55,299 nt of DNA from an uncultured Synechococcus sp. (GTDB taxonomy: Bacteria > Cyanobacteriota > Cyanobacteriia > PCC-6307 > Cyanobiaceae). The notes under the pieces were generated by a model, which worked only from the letters and a program-made list of their open reading frames with translations, did no database searches and was not told the origin of the DNA. Location of the stretch: assembly GCA_937930135.1 (NCBI GenBank), contig CALGVO010000068.1, positions 1 to 55,299 of the forward strand, written 5' to 3'. A program made the position numbers and the translations under genes. Positions 16,645 to 25,160 of the stretch are shown in pieces. The number at the start of each line of letters is the position of its first letter. Within the stretch, counting starts at the first letter, position 1.

Positions 16645-18057
16645 TCAGCAGGCCGTGACGGGCAGTCGTTCCAACCAGAGCGCCAACTGCTCCTCCACCC
16701 GGACAAATGCCGTTCCACCCTCACTGAGACGGGCCGCCACCACCTGACGCGGCACGAGGGCCTCCAGCAGATCCGCCTCGATCACCGGGTGAAAGGCACG
16801 CCATTGCTCCAGGCTCAGATCCCGCAGTCGTTGCCCCTCCTGCAAACACCGTTTCACCACGGCACCCACCAACTGATAGGCCTCTCGGAAGGGAACCCCC
16901 CGAGCCACGAGATAGTCGGCCACGTCAGTGGCATTGGAAAAGTCAGTGGTCACAGCCTGCTCGAGACGCGCCGGTTGAAAAACCACACCTTCCTCGAGCA
17001 AGATCGCCATCGCTTCGAGGCAATCGCCCGTGGTGCGCACCACATCAAAAAGCGCTTCCTTGTCTTCCTGAAAGTCTTTGTTGTAAGCGAGCGGAAGGCC
17101 TTTGATCATCGTCAGCAGACCCTGCAAATGGCCGAAGACCCGGCCACACTTGCCGCGCACCAGTTCGGGCACATCCGGATTTTTCTTCTGCGGCATCAGG
17201 CTGCTGCCCGTGGCGCAACGGTCGCTCAGGCGCACAAAGCCGCATTCTTCACTCGCCCAGAAAATCACCTCCTCCGCCAGTCGACTGAGATGCACCATCA
17301 CCAGGGAGGCAGCTGCGCTGAACTCCACCGCGAAATCACGGTCGCTCACGGCATCAAGACTGTTGGCATAGATCTGGTCAAACCCGAGGGCCGCGGCGGT
17401 GTTGCGCCGGTTGATCGGCACCGGGGTTCCAGCCAGGGCAGCGGCACCGAGCGGACAGATGTTGACGCGAGTGCGCACATCAGCGAACCGCTGCCGATCG
17501 CGCTCGAGCATCTCCACGTAGGCCAGCAGGTGATGGGCCAGACACAGGGGTTGGGCCCGCTGCAGGTGGGTGTACCCGGGAATCAGGGTCTGACGATGGC
17601 AATCGGCCTGCACCAGCAGGGCACGCTGAAACCGCACGATCCCCTGCTCCAATTCCTCCATCCGCCGCCGCAACCAGAGGCGCAGATCCGTTCCCACCTG
17701 GTCATTACGGCTGCGACCGGTGTGCAGCTTCTTGCCCACCGGTCCGAGCAGGGCGATCAGCCGCCGTTCAACCGCGAAATGCACATCCTCATCAGCGAGC
17801 CCAGGCTGAAAGGTTCCCGCCGCGGCCTCGCTGCGAATCTGCTCCAACCCACTGCAGAGCTGATCGGCCTCAGCGGCGCTGATCACACCACACTCCGCCA
17901 GCATCCTGGCGTGGGCGATCGACCCATCCAGATCCTCCTGCAGCAGGTGGATGTCGAACCCAATCGAGGCATTGAAACGCTCAATCGCCGGATGCAGGCC
18001 CTGATCAAAACGATCACTCCATGTCGTCGTGCCGCCGCCCGTCACCCCGCCTGTCAT
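16645..18057 (-). CDS. argH: Argininosuccinate lyase
   Basis: ArgH splits argininosuccinate into arginine and fumarate, the last step of arginine synthesis. The signature loop GSSLMPQKKNPDVPELVRGK with the catalytic Ser is intact, together with TGRSRNDQVGTDLRLW and PGYTHLQRAQP. The ATG at 18057 gives 470 residues, the normal length; an earlier ATG six codons upstream is less likely. It lies 32 bases after the PP2C phosphatase gene on the same strand. argG is also in this window, about 33 kb away. Confidence 0.97.
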   Translation of the reverse strand: MTGGVTGGGTTTWSDRFDQGLHPAIERFNASIGFDIHLLQEDLDGSIAHARMLAECGVISAAEADQLCSGLEQIRSEAAAGTFQPGLADEDVHFAVERRLIALLGPVGKKLHTGRSRNDQVGTDLRLWLRRRMEELEQGIVRFQRALLVQADCHRQTLIPGYTHLQRAQPLCLAHHLLAYVEMLERDRQRFADVRTRVNICPLGAAALAGTPVPINRRNTAAALGFDQIYANSLDAVSDRDFAVEFSAAASLVMVHLSRLAEEVIFWASEECGFVRLSDRCATGSSLMPQKKNPDVPELVRGKCGRVFGHLQGLLTMIKGLPLAYNKDFQEDKEALFDVVRTTGDCLEAMAILLEEGVVFQPARLEQAVTTDFSNATDVADYLVARGVPFREAYQLVGAVVKRCLQEGQRLRDLSLEQWRAFHPVIEADLLEALVPRQVVAARLSEGGTAFVRVEEQLALWLERLPVTAC

Positions 18058-18089
18058 CGCTGCCGATCCCAGCACACAGCCTCAGCTTG

Positions 18090-19499
18090 TCAGAGGGACG
18101 CACGGGGGACGGACGGAAGCATCACCTCCTCGCGCACCTTGAGCACCACCATCGAAGCATCGTCCTCCAGCTGCCGGTCCGCACCCACGAAACGATCCAA
18201 TCGGGTGAAGAGCTGATCGAGGATTCCCTGGGATCCCATCCCGGATCGACAAGCACCTTCCAGGGTGCGCATGAGCCTGGCCTCGTCAAAGCGATCCCCG
18301 GTGATTCCCGGTGCCTCGGTGACCCCATCGGTGTAATAGAGGATCACATCACCCGGTTCGAGCACCACCTGACCACAGCCGTAATCCGCTTCCGGCTGTA
18401 GTCCAATCAACAGACCAGGCGCATCCAGTCGCCCGATGCTGCGCTGCTGCGCCCGCCAGATCAAAGGCGGATTGTGAGCGGCATTGGCAAAACGGAGCCG
18501 ACGGGTGCGCGGATCGAAATCGGAATAGAACAGGGTCACAAACCGGTGCGACTGGGCCAGGTCTTCCTGGGCCAGTTGATTGAGATCGTGAAGAATCCGA
18601 TCCGGCGGCAGGCCGCTCAGCACCTCCGCGCGCAGCATGCCGCGCAACATGGTCATCAACAGGCCAGCGGGAACACCCTTTCCCATCACATCGCCCATCA
18701 CCAGAGCCCAACGTCCCCGCTCCCGGCGGCGACCGATCAGTTCCGGACGGGTGGGAATGAAGTCGTAGTAGTCGCCGCCCACCTGAAACGCCGGCCTGCA
18801 CCGGGCCGAGAGTTCCACGCCTTCAATCACCGGGCAGTGATCCGGCAGCAACTGGGCCTGGATCTCAGCGCCGATGCTCAGCTGTCGATCGACCCGCTCG
18901 TGCCGGCGCGCCTCCTGCAGCATGAGATCGTTCTCAATCGCCACGCCAGTGAGATCGGCGACGAGCTGCACATGGCGGCGGTGCACCTCACTCCACACCA
19001 GCGGCCCGGTGCTGTTGAAGACATACAGACGCCCACGCTGCCGCCCGCGCGCCACCAGGGAGGTGGCGAACAGATCGGAACGGCCGAGCTGGCGCTGCAC
19101 AAGCTGATCCAGGGCCTGCACCTGAGCCTCTTCGGACGCAAAACCAACCGCATGACCAGGTCCAAAGGCCGCGATCTGGCGGAGCAGTTCTTCCGAACGT
19201 TCCGCAGGAAGCACCTGCAGTTGCTCTCGCCAGAGCCGACCATCAGGCTGAAAGGGCACCAGCAGGGCACCATCAACACCCACCAGACGGGAGGCGACCA
19301 CCGGCACCAGTTCCAGAAACCGATGCAGATTGGTGAAGCTGCGCAGGGCGAAACCCAGCGACACCAGGAGATCCTGATTGGTGCGCTGCTCATTGGAGAG
19401 ACTATCGAGCAGTTGGCGCAGAGACGCTGTGGCCGTCAACGGCTGACCGCTGTTGCGTTGACGCGGAGTGGAATGGCGCCGTGGTGGCTTGCTGCTCAC
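18090..19499 (-). CDS. GAF domain plus PP2C-type (SpoIIE/RsbU) phosphatase
   Basis: The N-terminal half reads as a GAF-like sensor (FLELVPVVASRLVGVDGALL to VQLVADLTGVAIEND). A short linker helix leads to a SpoIIE/RsbU PP2C phosphatase domain with metal-binding motifs VGGDYYDF, VMGDVMGKGVPAGLLM, NAAHNPPLIW, ILYYTDGVTEA and LEDDASMVVL. Such enzymes dephosphorylate anti-anti-sigma proteins in partner-switching systems; no STAS or RsbW-type kinase partner lies in the window. There is no ATG in frame; I chose the GTG at 19499 (469 residues), and a TTG at 19523 is possible. It sits between ftsY and argH on one strand. Confidence 0.88.
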   Translation of the reverse strand: MSSKPPRRHSTPRQRNSGQPLTATASLRQLLDSLSNEQRTNQDLLVSLGFALRSFTNLHRFLELVPVVASRLVGVDGALLVPFQPDGRLWREQLQVLPAERSEELLRQIAAFGPGHAVGFASEEAQVQALDQLVQRQLGRSDLFATSLVARGRQRGRLYVFNSTGPLVWSEVHRRHVQLVADLTGVAIENDLMLQEARRHERVDRQLSIGAEIQAQLLPDHCPVIEGVELSARCRPAFQVGGDYYDFIPTRPELIGRRRERGRWALVMGDVMGKGVPAGLLMTMLRGMLRAEVLSGLPPDRILHDLNQLAQEDLAQSHRFVTLFYSDFDPRTRRLRFANAAHNPPLIWRAQQRSIGRLDAPGLLIGLQPEADYGCGQVVLEPGDVILYYTDGVTEAPGITGDRFDEARLMRTLEGACRSGMGSQGILDQLFTRLDRFVGADRQLEDDASMVVLKVREEVMLPSVPRASL

Positions 19500-19535
19500 G
19501 GCCGACCATGGCAGGACCCGCAAAGTAGCAAGGGT

Positions 19536-20996
19536 TCAGCGGCCAGCCAGCAACGCCTCGACAAATTCAAAGCTGTTGAAGGGGCGGAGATCTCGGATCC
19601 CTTCGCCAGCCCCGATAAACCGGATCGGCAAACCGGCTTCCGATGCCACCGCCAGAGCGACACCACCGCGGGCGGTGCCATCGAGTTTGGTGATCACCAC
19701 ACCGGTGAGATCGGCCGCCTTGGCAAAGGCCATCGCCTGCTTGAGGCCGTTCTGGCCCTGGCTGGCATCCAGCACCAGCAGCGACTCCACCCTGGCTTCC
19801 GGGGCGAGCCGATCGACGATGCGTCGGATCTTCTGGAGCTCCTCCATCAGGTTGTGCTTGGTCTGCAGACGTCCGGCCGTGTCGACCAGGAGCAGATCCA
19901 CACCCTTGGAGCGGGCGGCACCGATCGCATCGAACACCACAGCGGCAGGGTCGGCATTCGCCGACGGATTGGAGATCACCGGAACATCGCTTCTCTCCGC
20001 CCACACCGCCACCTGCTGCACCGCAGCGGCCCTGAACGTATCGGCCGCGGCCACCAGAGCGCTGTAGCCACTGCGCACGGCCAGGTTGGCGAGCTTGCCC
20101 AGGGTGGTGGTCTTGCCAACACCGTTGACGCCCACCATCAACCAGATGTTCAAACGACCCCGTTCCGGCGCCAACAGTTCAACGCCGCTGGCCTGAATCG
20201 GCTGGTCCAGCAAACCGCGAAGTTGCTCCTTGAGAAAACGGATCCCCTCACCGGGATCCACCACCTCTTCATTGAGGCGACGCCGCAGAGCCTCCATCAC
20301 CTGATCGGTTGCCTGCACCCCGGCATCAGCCCGCAGCAGAAGAGCCTCGAGATCATCGACCACCTCAGGGGTGAGGGGATCATCACCGAGAGTCTCGAGC
20401 AAGCTGGTGACAAAGCCCTGTCGAGTCTTCTCCAGACCGCGGCGCAGGCGACCGAGCCAGTCGATCTCCTCCAGCGACACCTGATCCACTTCGCGCCCCT
20501 GGGCGGCCAGAACCTCCGCTGACCAGGTGAAGGTGTCATCAAAGTCACCAAGCTGGGGCTCCTGACTGTCCTGAACCGTCTCCGAGGTCTCCTCGGTGCG
20601 AACGGGGATCACCGGTGCGGGCTCCTCCACGCGGGACGCCCGACTCTCCAATTCCTGCAAACGCTCTTGACGCTGTGCCGCCGCCTGCTCCAACAACGAC
20701 AGGGGAGCCAACGGAGCTGGTGGGGGTGATGGGGGCGCAACCGGAGGGTCAGGATCAGGCGAGGAGTCAGGTTCCGCTACGCGCTCCTGCTCCGAAGTGT
20801 CCTGAGCCGCCTGGGCTTGAGCCTTGGCCTTCTGCGCTTTCAGGCGGGCGTAGGCCTGACGGGCCCACTCCAGCGGATCTTCTTCCGTCGCTTCAACAGC
20901 CGCTTCAGCCGCAGCTTCACCAACCTCGGGGGTTGGTGGAGAAGGGGTGTCCTCACCGTCGGGAACAGACGTGCGGTTGAACCAGTCGTAAACCAT
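19536..20996 (-). CDS. ftsY: Signal recognition particle receptor FtsY
   Basis: FtsY docks SRP-ribosome complexes at the membrane. An amphipathic start (MVYDWFNRTS) and a long acidic, Pro/Ala/Gln-rich A-domain (about 190 residues) precede the NG domain. GTPase motifs are GVNGVGKTTTLGKLA (G1), AADTFRAAAVQQ, DTAGRLQTKHNLMEEL (G3), TKLDGTARGG (G4) and FIGAGEGIRDLRPF. Length is 486 residues, longer than the minimal bacterial form because of the A-domain. It follows nusB by 40 bases on the same strand. Confidence 0.96.
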   Translation of the reverse strand: MVYDWFNRTSVPDGEDTPSPPTPEVGEAAAEAAVEATEEDPLEWARQAYARLKAQKAKAQAQAAQDTSEQERVAEPDSSPDPDPPVAPPSPPPAPLAPLSLLEQAAAQRQERLQELESRASRVEEPAPVIPVRTEETSETVQDSQEPQLGDFDDTFTWSAEVLAAQGREVDQVSLEEIDWLGRLRRGLEKTRQGFVTSLLETLGDDPLTPEVVDDLEALLLRADAGVQATDQVMEALRRRLNEEVVDPGEGIRFLKEQLRGLLDQPIQASGVELLAPERGRLNIWLMVGVNGVGKTTTLGKLANLAVRSGYSALVAAADTFRAAAVQQVAVWAERSDVPVISNPSANADPAAVVFDAIGAARSKGVDLLLVDTAGRLQTKHNLMEELQKIRRIVDRLAPEARVESLLVLDASQGQNGLKQAMAFAKAADLTGVVITKLDGTARGGVALAVASEAGLPIRFIGAGEGIRDLRPFNSFEFVEALLAGR

Positions 20997-21036
20997 CGAA
21001 GCGGCAGTGTGGTGACCAGAAGTCAGAGGACGGGGC

Positions 21037-21681
21037 TCAGGAGCTGGCGGCAGTCGTTGTCGCCTGCTGCAGACGGCGCAGAACGCCGTTGATCATGCGC
21101 CGACCCTGATCATCGCTGTAACGATGGGCCAGTTCCACGGCTTCGTTGCAGGCGACCGCTGCCGGGGTTCGAAGAGCGGTGAGATCGACCACTGCCAACC
21201 GGAGGATGTCGCGATCAATCCGTGGCAGACGGCTGAGGCGCCAACCTTCCATGACCCCATCAAGACGGGCATCGATCGCGCTGCGCTGCTCCAGCACGAG
21301 AGCCAGACGCCGACGGGCGTCATCACGCACCTGATCCTGATCCGCCAGCGCCAGCAGACGGGGCAGCTCAAGGCATCCGGAAAGGCCGTTGAGCACCTGT
21401 TCGGCCGCACCGATCGACGCCTGGAGCTGGTCGCGCACGGCGACCTGAATGCCGCCTCGATCACCACCGTCCTGCAATTCGCTGTCAAGCAGATGCTGCT
21501 GGGCCTTCTCCAGATCAGCGGCACAGCCATCCAGGGTCTCCTGCCAGTGCTGCATCAGGGTGTCGAGCGCCTTCTGAAGCAGGGTCTCCAGGGAAAGATC
21601 AGCCATCACCTGGCCATCACGGTCAGGAAGCTGACCGAGCACCAGGAGCGCCAGCTCACGGGCAAGGGAACGGGACTGCAT
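21037..21681 (-). CDS. nusB: Transcription antitermination factor NusB, enlarged
   Basis: NusB pairs with NusE (S10) on boxA RNA in rRNA antitermination. The N-terminal SRSLARELALLVLGQL and the C-terminal half (RLPRIDRDILRLAVVDL, VACNEAVELAHRYSDDQGRR, INGVLRRL) match NusB. The ATG at 21681 gives 214 residues against about 140 for the E. coli protein. The extra ~70 residues sit between the first helix and the C-terminal bundle and are Gln/Leu-rich and helical; from general knowledge, long NusB forms occur in cyanobacteria. It lies upstream of ftsY and downstream of the DUF502 gene. Confidence 0.9.
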   Translation of the reverse strand: MQSRSLARELALLVLGQLPDRDGQVMADLSLETLLQKALDTLMQHWQETLDGCAADLEKAQQHLLDSELQDGGDRGGIQVAVRDQLQASIGAAEQVLNGLSGCLELPRLLALADQDQVRDDARRRLALVLEQRSAIDARLDGVMEGWRLSRLPRIDRDILRLAVVDLTALRTPAAVACNEAVELAHRYSDDQGRRMINGVLRRLQQATTTAASS

Positions 21682-21718
21682 GGAGGTCAAGCGAAGATGG
21701 GCACAGGCAGATCGCTGA

Positions 21719-22462
21719 TCACGCTTCCGAGGTGCGGGACGACGGAGAGGAAGCGCGCAACTGGGAGAGAAGACTGGAAAAACTGCGATTCACAGGGGCT
21801 TCCCGTTCATCCGGGTTGACGATCCCAGCGGAAATGATCGTGCGAAACGCATCCTCCACCGAGAGATTGAGATCCCGCACTGAAGTCTCAGGCACCAGGG
21901 TGTACCAGCCAGTGGTGGGATTGGGAGCGGTGGGGATGAACACACTGAGCAGAGGCTCCTCGAGTTCGGCTTGCAGCGAAGGCCCCACCACACCGGTCAC
22001 AAAACCGACGCTGAACAGACCCTCGCGTGGATACTCCACGAGAACGACACGACGAAACCGCTGGGAATTGTCGCGAAGGAAGGTTTCAAGAAGCTGTTTC
22101 AGCGTTTTGTACACCGATCCCGCAAGAGGAATCCGTGACAGGGTGCCTTCGCCAAACTCCAACAACCAACGGCCCACGATATTGCGTGCCATCAAGCCGA
22201 TGAGAAGAATCCCCAGCAGGGGAACCGTGAGGCCGAGGGCCAGATTGATCAGGTCCTGCAGCAGCGGGTTGAGCGTGATAAACGGGTTGAACTGCTTTGG
22301 AATCGACGTGAGAAATGCCAACACGAAACGGCTCACCGTGGTGGCCAACCAGATCGTGGTGGCCAGCGGAATGACCACCAGCAGACCTGCGATCAGATCA
22401 TTCTTGAGATCCTGCTGAAGTCTGGCGCTGAGCGGCAGATCGGGTCTGGGGTTGGACTGCAC
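21719..22462 (-). CDS. DUF502 family membrane protein
   Basis: Two membrane helices near the N-terminus (about residues 24-50, LIAGLLVVIPLATTIWLATT, and 70-92, LALGLTVPLLGILLIGLMA) are followed by the DUF502 block: PLAGSVYKTLKQLLETF, VVLVEYPREGLFSVGFVTG, VFIPTAPNPTTGWYTLVP. The family is widespread in cyanobacteria and plastid-bearing plants but has no firm biochemical role. The GTG at 22462 gives 247 residues; there is no in-frame ATG. The gene lies between the HpsJ-like gene and nusB on the same strand. Confidence 0.88.
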   Translation of the reverse strand: MQSNPRPDLPLSARLQQDLKNDLIAGLLVVIPLATTIWLATTVSRFVLAFLTSIPKQFNPFITLNPLLQDLINLALGLTVPLLGILLIGLMARNIVGRWLLEFGEGTLSRIPLAGSVYKTLKQLLETFLRDNSQRFRRVVLVEYPREGLFSVGFVTGVVGPSLQAELEEPLLSVFIPTAPNPTTGWYTLVPETSVRDLNLSVEDAFRTIISAGIVNPDEREAPVNRSFSSLLSQLRASSPSSRTSEA

Positions 22463-22515
22463 CAAGAAAGGTCCCGGTCCTTGAGGCGACGTGATCCAAC
22501 CAACCTAACCAGCGA

Positions 22516-23181
22516 TCAGAGAACAGCCGCGAATGCGAGCAACACGAAGGCGATGGCCAGCACCACAGCGCTGACGGTTCCACCGAAACGACGCTGATTC
22601 GTCGCCAGATTGCGCTGGCGCTCCGCCTGCTGAATCTGGTCATTCATCTGTTGCAACTGACCATCGATGAACTCCCGGGCCGCTGTCGCCTTGTCGTCGT
22701 CGGTGGCGTCAGCAGGCAGCTGTCCTGCCTGGGCAAGCTGCTCGCCCAGCATCTTCACGTTCTCGGGATTCTTGCCCTGCTGTCGGGCCATCTCCAACTG
22801 GCTGCGACGCTGCTGCAGCGTCTGATCTGCCTGACCGGCGAGCGATTGATTGCCGCTGATCGCCATCGGCACCACAGCGATCATGGCGATCGCCAGCAGA
22901 GCCGAAAGCCCACACACCACCCATCGAATCGGCAGACGATCAGCAGCAGGATGATCCAGTCGCGAACCGATCAACATCAGCAACAAACCGACAAATCCCA
23001 TCGGGGCCTGACTGACGAGCCGTTCGATCAGCAGCTGTTGAAACGACGGCTCCGCCCAGTCGGCACCACTGAGCACCACAGCGATCTGCAGAACCAGGAG
23101 CACCACCAGCGTGAGACCCAGCCAGCGCAGCACAGGGGCGAGACGCAGCGTGGATGAGGAACCTGGAGCAGAAGCGGACAC
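22516..23181 (-). CDS. HpsJ-like membrane protein
   Basis: The protein has three hydrophobic segments in the N-terminal half (about residues 18-38, 60-75, 86-107), then a Gln-rich helical stretch likely to form a coiled coil (QADQTLQQRRSQLEMARQQG through QLQQMNDQIQQAERQRNLA), and a C-terminal membrane helix (VSAVVLAIAFVLLAFAAVL). This layout resembles HpsJ-family proteins, which in filamentous cyanobacteria are linked to hormogonium polysaccharide secretion; the assignment is from memory of the layout and the function is not shown here. The start is taken as the GTG at 23181 (221 residues); a TTG lies at 23205. Confidence 0.65.
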   Translation of the reverse strand: MSASAPGSSSTLRLAPVLRWLGLTLVVLLVLQIAVVLSGADWAEPSFQQLLIERLVSQAPMGFVGLLLMLIGSRLDHPAADRLPIRWVVCGLSALLAIAMIAVVPMAISGNQSLAGQADQTLQQRRSQLEMARQQGKNPENVKMLGEQLAQAGQLPADATDDDKATAAREFIDGQLQQMNDQIQQAERQRNLATNQRRFGGTVSAVVLAIAFVLLAFAAVL

Positions 23182-23222
23182 GGCAGGATGCCTGAAGTCG
23201 CCCAACTGTACGGTCGCTCTCC

Positions 23223-24185
23223 GTGTGCGCTGACACCGATCTGGCCAGGCTGGCCGAGGCCCTCAAGCGGGAAGCGCGGCAGCAGGGCTTCGAGCCTGTG
23301 GGCCTCGCCCGGTTACCGGGCAGTCCCCGACTTCAACTGCGGACGGCAGCCCTGCAACGCTGGTTGGAGGCAGGACATCAGGCCGACATGACCTGGATGG
23401 CCGCACCACGGCGGCTGGCAGCGGAACAACTGCTCGACGGTGCCATGAGCCTGCTGGCGGTGGGTCTGAACTATCACGTGGCGTCCAGTCGGAACCCGGG
23501 AACGCTGGCGATCGCCCGGTATGGATGGGGGCGGGATTACCACCGCGTCGTCATGCAACGACTGAAGCGACTCGGACGCTGGCTGGAGCAGCAGCATCCA
23601 GGCGTGGACTGGAGAGCCTGCGTGGATGCCGACCCCCTGCTCGACAAGGCCTGGGCGGAGGAGGCCGGTCTGGGTTGGATCGGCAAACACAGCAACCTGA
23701 TCCACCACCAACGGGGGTCCTGGATGGTGATCGGTCACCTGCTCACCACACTGGACCTGCCGCCGGATCAACCCGGTGAACCCCTTTGCGGTCGTTGTCA
23801 TCGCTGCATCGACGCCTGCCCCACGGACGCGATCCGGGAGCCGTTTGTGGTGGATTCCCGCCGCTGCCTCGCTTATCACACGATTGAAAACCGCAGCCCG
23901 CAACTGCCGGAGGCGATCCAGGCCGCCCTGGGTCCATGGCTGGCGGGCTGCGACATCTGCCAGGAGGTCTGCCCCTGGAATGAGGGGCCCCTGCCCTGCA
24001 GTGAGGATCCCGATGTGCAGCCCCGGCCCTGGATCCTCAGCCTGCAGCGCGACCAAGCCCTGAGCTGGGATGACGCCACCTGGCTGGAGAAACTGCGTGG
24101 TTCGGCTCTGCGCAGGATCAAGCCCTGGATGTGGAGACGCAACGCCGAGGCAGCGCGTGTGGAGAGCCCTCTTACCCTGAACTGA
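23223..24185 (+). CDS. queG: Epoxyqueuosine reductase
   Basis: QueG reduces epoxyqueuosine to queuosine in tRNA anticodons using cobalamin and two [4Fe-4S] clusters. The ferredoxin-like pair is present: CGRCHRCIDACPTDAI and CDICQEVCPWN. The N-terminal part has DMTWMAAPRR, MSLLAVGLNYH and ARYGWGRDYH, and the catalytic region has DADPLLDKAWAEEAGLGWIG, where the Asp of DADPLLDK is the family's proton donor. The start is a GTG at 23223, giving 320 residues, typical for the short QueG form. The TPR gene follows 14 bases after the stop. Confidence 0.95.
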   Translation: MCADTDLARLAEALKREARQQGFEPVGLARLPGSPRLQLRTAALQRWLEAGHQADMTWMAAPRRLAAEQLLDGAMSLLAVGLNYHVASSRNPGTLAIARYGWGRDYHRVVMQRLKRLGRWLEQQHPGVDWRACVDADPLLDKAWAEEAGLGWIGKHSNLIHHQRGSWMVIGHLLTTLDLPPDQPGEPLCGRCHRCIDACPTDAIREPFVVDSRRCLAYHTIENRSPQLPEAIQAALGPWLAGCDICQEVCPWNEGPLPCSEDPDVQPRPWILSLQRDQALSWDDATWLEKLRGSALRRIKPWMWRRNAEAARVESPLTLN

Positions 24186-24199
24186 TCGACATCAAACTG

Positions 24200-25093
24200 A
24201 TGCGTCGCAACGTTCGCTTCAAACCCGGTGCAACCAGGTGTGCAGCGACCCTGCTCGCCCTGGCCGGCGCGGTTCTGCCCCTGCCTGCCAAAGCGCTCAT
24301 TCCCACGGTGTACGTGCCGAGCCAGCAGGAACTCGAGGGATCCGGCATCGGAATCGGGCGCACGGCGGCGCAGTTGCTCAAGCTGGGTCAACCGGAAGAA
24401 GCCGCCCGACTGGCGGCGCTGGCCGTGCGGCTCCAGCCAGAGGATGAACGGCTCTGGTCGGTGCTGGCTGAGGCCCAACTGCGCAGCCAGCAACTGGATG
24501 CGGCCGCCCGCTCCCTGGCCAGGGCCAAGGAACTCAATCCCAACAAAGCCGGACTCTGGTTTGCCGAGGCCTCCCTGGCCCTGCGCGACAACCGGCCGGA
24601 GGATGCCATCCCCTTGCTCGATGAAGGGCTGAAGCTCGATCCCAACAACCCAGGCGCCTATTTCGACCTAGGCAACGCCCGCATCATGCAGACCGACTTC
24701 AGAGCTGCGCTGAAAGCATTTGAAAAAGCATCGTCACTCAAACCCATCTTTTGGGAAGCGGTGAACAACCAGGCGATCGTGCTGTTCGAAATGGGCAACA
24801 CCCGTGAGGCGATTCAACGCTGGCGACGCGTGCTCACGATCCAACGCAACGCCGAACCCATGCTGGCCCTGGCCGCTGCACTGAACAGCCAATCACCGGG
24901 TGATGCAGAGGCGCTGACCCTGGCGCGACAAGCCCTGGCCGACGATCCGAATTACGTGCTCCCCGGGCATCAGAAACAGCAGCTGTGGGGGCTGAACCTG
25001 AGGCTGGCGACGCGCACGCTGCTGGCGAACCCGGCCCTCCAGGATGCGGTGGAGCGTGCAGAAGCCAACGCCGATCCCAGCAGCGCCAGCTGA
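24200..25093 (+). CDS. Exported TPR-repeat protein
   Basis: From the ATG at 24200 the protein (297 residues) starts with a basic stretch and a hydrophobic segment ending LPLPAKA, a plausible Sec signal peptide. Tandem tetratricopeptide repeats then fill about residues 45-230: LLKLGQPEEAARLAALAVRL, LDAAARSLARAKELNPN, PEDAIPLLDEGLKLDPNNPG, FRAALKAFEKASSLKP, TREAIQRWRRVL. It is probably periplasmic or lumenal and serves as a protein-protein scaffold; its partner is unknown. The position between queG and the GyrA-like gene is the conserved picocyanobacterial one. Confidence 0.85.
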   Translation: MRRNVRFKPGATRCAATLLALAGAVLPLPAKALIPTVYVPSQQELEGSGIGIGRTAAQLLKLGQPEEAARLAALAVRLQPEDERLWSVLAEAQLRSQQLDAAARSLARAKELNPNKAGLWFAEASLALRDNRPEDAIPLLDEGLKLDPNNPGAYFDLGNARIMQTDFRAALKAFEKASSLKPIFWEAVNNQAIVLFEMGNTREAIQRWRRVLTIQRNAEPMLALAAALNSQSPGDAEALTLARQALADDPNYVLPGHQKQQLWGLNLRLATRTLLANPALQDAVERAEANADPSSAS

Positions 25094-25160
25094 CAGAACT
25101 GCTCATCCGAGGGGAGATCTGTAGGCTGAGCCCCTTCCGCCCTCAGAATTTCCGATCCGG

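Noticed and set aside
18474..20522. 682-codon plus-strand frame opposite the PP2C gene and ftsY
   Set aside because: Antisense shadow rich in His/Arg/Gln; both genes on the other strand have full family motifs.
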